DNA from: an uncultured Lacibacter sp.
GTDB taxonomy: Bacteria > Bacteroidota > Bacteroidia > Chitinophagales > Chitinophagaceae
Direction of reading: 5' to 3'
NCBI RefSeq assembly: GCF_946479605.1
Contig: NZ_CAMLGT010000111.1
Location: 1 to 11,521, forward strand
DNA: 11,521 nt
This document shows positions 7,555 through 11,521 of this stretch, piece after piece. The position numbers and the translations under genes were made by a program. Position 1 is the first letter of the stretch. Every line of letters starts with the position of its first letter. The notes below the pieces were generated by a model, which saw nothing but the letters and a program-made list of their open reading frames with translations, did not search any database and was not told the origin of the DNA.

Positions 7555-8594
7555 TCATAAAAATGTTTTATATCGTCACTTTGCTTGCAATGCTTGGTTG
7601 TGTTAAAAACAAACCAGAGCAACCTGCACAGCCGCAACCACAACCACCTGTTGTGATTATACCTGCAGCGCCATTGCGTACAGTGCATGTATCTACAGCT
7701 TCACAATTAAAAATTGCATTGCTTGCTGCATAAGCCGGCTATGATATTGTAATGGCCGATGGAATATTTAAAGGCAGGTTTGTTATTTCTTCATCAATAA
7801 ACGGTACAGCTACAAACCCGGTCATCCTTCGTGGCAGCAGAAATGCGGTGCTTGATGCAGAAAGCACCAACACCGGTTATGTGTTGCATTTGCAAGCCAA
7901 TTACTGGATCATTAAAGGTGTAACACTCACCAATGGTTTAAAAGGGTTGATGACAGATAACGCCAATCACAACATCATCGATAGTATTAAAGTGCACAAC
8001 ATTGGTGAAGAAGCTATTCATCTGCGTCGTTTCAGTTCACACAATATTATCCGGAATACAGAAGTGAGTAATGTGGGATTAAAGACAGCAGACTATGGCG
8101 AGGGTATTTATATCGGCTCTGCTAAAAGCAACTGGAGTTCTTACACAAATGGTGCACCTGACAAATGCGATTCAAACAAAGTGCTCAACAATAAAATTGG
8201 CCCGGGTATTACTGCCGAGTGTATTGATATTAAAGAAGGAACTACAGGTGGCATCATCCGTGGAAATTATTTTGATGCAACTGGCATCACTGGTGCAAAC
8301 AGTGGCGACAGCTGGATTGATGTAAAAGGAAATTATTACCTCATTGAAGAGAATGAAGGTTACAATCCCGGCGGCAGCATTTTTAAAGATGGCTACCAGG
8401 TACATGTGGCCTACAGCGGATGGGGAAATCACAATGTATTTAAGAACAATACCTGTGTGGTGAATGCAACAGGTTATGGATTTAATATTCAGCTAAGTGG
8501 CAGCAATGGTACTACCACCGGCAATAAAGTGTACAACAATAATACAGTAACAGGTGCTGCTTCAGGTGTATCAAACATTGCACTGAGCAATTAA
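7551..8594 (+). pseudogene. Beta-helix lipoprotein (PL6-like) interrupted by in-frame TAA
   Basis: One reading frame runs from ATG 7551 (overlapping the kdgF stop) to TAA 8592-8594, but a TAA at 7731-7733 splits it after 60 codons. The first part encodes a lipoprotein signal (MLGC, Cys17), a Pro/Gln-rich linker and the start of the fold (VHVSTASQLKIALLAA). The second part continues in the same frame as AGYDIVMADGIFKGRF. In the PL6 lyase of this window the matching stretch is AAKKAKPGDRIVLQNGEW, so the stop replaces what is probably Lys or Gln. The rest is a right-handed parallel beta-helix with EGIYIG, ECIDIKEGT, SGANSGDSWIDVKGN and DGYQVH motifs, a pattern I associate with secreted beta-helix proteins of uncertain activity. 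ECIDIKEG resembles the catalytic-lysine strand of PL6. An internal start at ATG 7752 would give 280 residues with no signal or first strand. It could be a recent nonsense mutation or a sequencing error. Confidence 0.8.
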
Positions 8595-8604
8595 ATAAAC
8601 AGTT

Positions 8605-9879
8605 ATGAAGATAAAAGGGTTAAGATGGTATATTATCGGGTTGATTGCGCTGGCAACGATCATTAATTATATTGATCGTACAGCTATCAATATCCTCTGG
8701 CCCTATATCCACAAAGATTTTGGAATTGCTGAAGTTGATAGTAAAGATGCGTTAAAGTTGATCACCACATTTTTTATGATCGCTTATGCAATTGGACAAA
8801 CGGTTACCGGAAAACTGATGGATGCCATTGGCACACGGTTAGGATTTGTTGCTTCCATTGCAGGCTGGAGTATTTCTATTGCACTACATGCTGTGGCAAA
8901 AACATTGGGATCGTTTAATGTATTTCGTTTTCTGCTTGGTTTAAGTGAAGCGGGCAACTGGCCTGGTGCTGCAAAAAGTAATGCTGAATGGTTTCCTGCA
9001 AAAGAGCGTGCCATTGCACAAGGTATTTTTGGAGCAGGGGCATCGCTTGGTTCTGTTGTGGCAGCACCATTCATTGCTTATCTCTACATTGCTTTTGGCT
9101 GGAAAATGACATTCATCGGCATTGGTGTGTTAGGTGTATTATGGATCATTCCATGGATGCTCATCAACAGGAACACACCTGATAAACATCCATGGATCAC
9201 CAAAGAAGAACAGGAACATATTCTGCAGGATAAAAACAAAACAGCAGAAGCACCCACGGCAGCGCAGGTGTATTCATGGAAACAGCTGTTACAGTTTAAA
9301 AACACATGGGGCGTTATCAGTTCCCGGTTTTTTATTGATCCGGTTTGGTGGATGTTTGTTACATGGCTTCCGTTTTTCCTGAAAGAAAATTTTGGATTCG
9401 ATATTAAACAGGTAGGTGCATTTGCATGGGTGCCATTCTTGTTTGCTGCCATTGGTGGAATCAGCGGAGGGTTTTATTCTGCTTCAAAAATCAAAAAAGG
9501 AATTACTGCTACGAAAGCAAGAAAAAGTGCTATTACAGTAGGCAGTGTTATTATGCTTGTGGCATTGGCTGCTGTTGTTATCTATCTCAATCAATTAAAA
9601 GCTCAGCCGGGTGTTGCCATAGCATTGATTGGCGTTACATTATTTGGCTTTCAGTTTTTAATTAATAACCTGCAAACATTACCAAGCGATTATTTCAATG
9701 GAAAGAACGTAGGCACAGTAGCGGGTATGGGTGGCACATCAGCCGTTATCGGCACACTCATCGTTACATGGCTGGTGCCGGTATTAACAAAAACAAATTA
9801 CACTTCCTTCTTTTTACTGGCAGCATTGCTGGTACCGGTTGCCTGGTTGTGTATCACTTTCATTGTATCAAAAAAATAA
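8605..9879 (+). CDS. MFS transporter, hexuronate/anion:cation symporter type
   Basis: 424 residues with about 12 hydrophobic segments and a cytoplasmic loop at about 190-232 between the two halves. Family marks include NYIDR (21-25) in helix 1, the motif A-like GKLMDAIGTRLG (69-80) between helices 2 and 3, and FRFLLGLSEAGNWPGAAKS (107-125), which resembles the corresponding stretch of ExuT-like hexuronate transporters. It should sit in the inner membrane and import uronates by proton symport. In this operon the cargo is most likely the unsaturated monouronate or DEH released by PL17, before KdgF and the SDR act. Substrate is inferred from context. It starts 10 bases after the beta-helix gene and is the last pathway gene seen. 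Confidence 0.9.
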   Translation: MKIKGLRWYIIGLIALATIINYIDRTAINILWPYIHKDFGIAEVDSKDALKLITTFFMIAYAIGQTVTGKLMDAIGTRLGFVASIAGWSISIALHAVAKTLGSFNVFRFLLGLSEAGNWPGAAKSNAEWFPAKERAIAQGIFGAGASLGSVVAAPFIAYLYIAFGWKMTFIGIGVLGVLWIIPWMLINRNTPDKHPWITKEEQEHILQDKNKTAEAPTAAQVYSWKQLLQFKNTWGVISSRFFIDPVWWMFVTWLPFFLKENFGFDIKQVGAFAWVPFLFAAIGGISGGFYSASKIKKGITATKARKSAITVGSVIMLVALAAVVIYLNQLKAQPGVAIALIGVTLFGFQFLINNLQTLPSDYFNGKNVGTVAGMGGTSAVIGTLIVTWLVPVLTKTNYTSFFLLAALLVPVAWLCITFIVSKK

Positions 9880-9922
9880 AGAACGATTGAACGATAAAAC
9901 CAAAACGATTAAACAAAGCTGT
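9880..9922 (+). repeat. AACGAT triple repeat in the gap after the transporter gene
   Basis: The 43-base gap between the MFS gene and the large secreted protein contains AACGAT at 9882-9887, 9890-9895 and 9904-9909, the first and third extended to AACGATT. There is no terminator hairpin here, so the next gene may be read with the operon. The repeats may be no more than A-rich leader sequence. Confidence 0.3.
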
Positions 9923-11521
9923 ATGAAAAAATTTTTACTTCTGCTATTACTGCTTACAACGGCAGGATTGGGCTACAGCCAAACAACTTATTATTGGGTT
10001 GGCGGGGCGGGGCCTGTCAGCTTTACTGCAAATGCTAACTGGAATACATCGCTTGATGGTACAGGTACAACAAGAGCTGCATCCGCCGCAAATGATATTC
10101 TCATCTTTGATGGCTCTAATATCGGCGGTACATCAGCATCCACCGGGCCTGTTATTGCAACAGCTACATCTACCTCATTTGGTCAGTTGAAATTGCAGAA
10201 TGGTGCGGTGGTAAATCTTGGTCGTTCAGCTGCAGGTAGTGCCACGCTTACATTAAGTGGCGATGGAACAGCAGCAACAGATCTTGTTGTAGAAGCCGGT
10301 TGTACACTTACACTTGGTTCTGCTGTTTATAATTATGATGTAAATATTGTGGTAACAGCAAACGCAACAGCACTCATCAGCGGAACAGTTTATTTAAGTC
10401 CGCTTTCAACCACCGTTCATACACGTAGTTTTATTACTGCTGCAGCAGCTAACAATGTTGTATTTGCATCAGGGGCGGCATGTCATATTACCGATTCACT
10501 TGCCACATCTGGTTTTAACGCATCAGTAGCTGGCGGTGTATTGTTTAAAACAGGTGCATCACTTTATTATTATACCGGACGCAGCCCCATTGGTAATAAC
10601 TCCACCACGCAATTCACAAATTTTGAACCCGGTAGTAACCTTTATTTCATGCAGTCGAATGCAAGCTATGTTGATGGAACAACAGCTTATGCAAGTTCTT
10701 CCTGGGTAAATCAAAAAACACTGGCAAATGTATATGTGCGGAATGGAAGTGTGTTGAAAGCCGATGGACCGGTGAATAAAATTGAAAACTTTTCGATTGA
10801 TAATACCAGCAGTTTTATTACACATACAAGTGGTAATACGCCTGTATTAGGCAATCTTGTTGTAGATGGATCGCTCAGTGGCCCATCAGGAAGTACAAAC
10901 GTGATTGTAATGGGAGGAAACAGCCTGCAAACAATTTCCGGTACGGGTTCAATTGATGTGCCTTCTGTTACAGTTGCAAATCACAGCTCAGTTGTATTGG
11001 CAAGTTCAGTTTCTGTTGTGAACGCAGCAAATATTTACGGTAAGATAAATTTTGGATCAACCAGCCAGCTGAAAGGTGCGGGTTCGTTCACTGCAAGAGT
11101 CGATGCATCTGCTGCTTCTGTAACAGGAAATACGGTTGCAGGTTCTTATGTTGTTACTGGTGTTGTGGGAACAATTGGTTCAGTAGCAGGATTAGGCGTA
11201 CAGGGCAATGGTATTGCAGCCAATACAAATATTGTTGGGTTCTCAACAGGTAGTGCAACATTATATCTCTCCCAACCGGCAACAGCAACGGCAACAGGAA
11301 CAGCATTAACATTCAGAAGTGATGCTGCTGTATTGGAAACAGCCAATGCAAATGGTATGGATACACTTACAGGAAGTGTGATCGTTGCAGGATCAAATGT
11401 ATTTCAATCGGGCACAAACTATATTATTAATGCTCCAACTGCATCACCGTTTGGTATTTCAACAGGTTCAACTGATAATAAAATAGATGTTGGTTTTGTT
11501 GAATTGAATGCAGCAGCTGTA
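9923..11521 (+). CDS. Large secreted beta-rich surface protein, N-terminal part (runs off right edge)
   Basis: The frame is open from ATG 9923 to the last base of the window, 533 codons with no stop. MKKFLLLLLLLTTAGLGYS is a clear signal peptide. The mature part starts with TTYYWVGGAGPVSFTANANWN, a lead typical of large Bacteroidota surface proteins. It continues as Ala/Thr/Ser/Gly-rich, strand-forming sequence with few charged residues, in keeping with a long beta-helix or a stack of beta-sandwich repeats. Around residues 407-463 there is a module with VTGVVGTIGS, VQGNGIAANTNIVGF and LYLSQPATATATGTALTF, a pattern I have seen in adhesin-like repeats. Many such proteins end in a T9SS sorting domain, which would lie beyond the window. 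No catalytic motif is visible and I do not recognise a function. It follows the transporter gene by 43 bases, so it might belong to the same operon, for instance as a polymer-binding or adhesion protein. Confidence 0.8.
   Translation, partial: MKKFLLLLLLLTTAGLGYSQTTYYWVGGAGPVSFTANANWNTSLDGTGTTRAASAANDILIFDGSNIGGTSASTGPVIATATSTSFGQLKLQNGAVVNLGRSAAGSATLTLSGDGTAATDLVVEAGCTLTLGSAVYNYDVNIVVTANATALISGTVYLSPLSTTVHTRSFITAAAANNVVFASGAACHITDSLATSGFNASVAGGVLFKTGASLYYYTGRSPIGNNSTTQFTNFEPGSNLYFMQSNASYVDGTTAYASSSWVNQKTLANVYVRNGSVLKADGPVNKIENFSIDNTSSFITHTSGNTPVLGNLVVDGSLSGPSGSTNVIVMGGNSLQTISGTGSIDVPSVTVANHSSVVLASSVSVVNAANIYGKINFGSTSQLKGAGSFTARVDASAASVTGNTVAGSYVVTGVVGTIGSVAGLGVQGNGIAANTNIVGFSTGSATLYLSQPATATATGTALTFRSDAAVLETANANGMDTLTGSVIVAGSNVFQSGTNYIINAPTASPFGISTGSTDNKIDVGFVELNAAAV

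Noticed and set aside
8799..8812. GTTACCGG inside the transporter gene as a second LacI-type operator
   Set aside because: Only a half site matches (GGTTACCGGAAAA). It lies inside coding sequence and lacks dyad symmetry.

Overview
The window looks like a chromosomal segment of a Bacteroidota bacterium, most likely of the Chitinophagaceae or a near relative. The evidence is a tmRNA with a tag ending in YAMAA, which I recall as similar to the Cytophaga type, gene starts without Shine-Dalgarno sequences and with A-rich leaders, and a long low-complexity secreted protein of the kind common in that group. Base composition looks uniform by eye, and no transposase, integrase, CRISPR array, tRNA or rRNA gene was seen.

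Layout: (1) 1-480 holds ssrA (tmRNA, + strand), closed by a strong hairpin that is also placed to terminate the convergent gene on the other strand. (2) 498-3827, minus strand: a LacI-family regulator followed 21 bases later by a secreted two-domain PL6 alginate lyase. (3) 3828-4177: a 350-base divergent control region with a perfect 14-base palindrome centred on CG, a typical LacI-family operator shape, and a pair of CAAACGGT direct repeats. (4) 4178-9879, plus strand: an SDR oxidoreductase, a secreted PL17 oligoalginate lyase, the cupin KdgF, a beta-helix lipoprotein gene broken by an in-frame stop, and an MFS transporter of the hexuronate type. (5) 9923 to the right edge: the first 533 codons of a large secreted beta-rich protein.

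Together, (2) to (4) read as a compact alginate-use locus. PL6 would cut polymeric alginate outside the cytoplasm and PL17 would release unsaturated monouronate from oligomers. The MFS protein would import the monomer, KdgF would open it to 4-deoxy-L-erythro-5-hexoseulose uronate (DEH), and the SDR would reduce DEH to 2-keto-3-deoxygluconate (KDG). The KDG kinase and KDPG aldolase that complete the route are not in the window, nor is any SusC/SusD pair. The LacI-type protein probably senses a pathway sugar and controls both arms from the shared intergenic region.

The points most worth a second look are the nonsense codon in the beta-helix gene, that protein's lysine-containing motifs which partly match PL6, the operator palindrome, and the uncharacterised large secreted protein.
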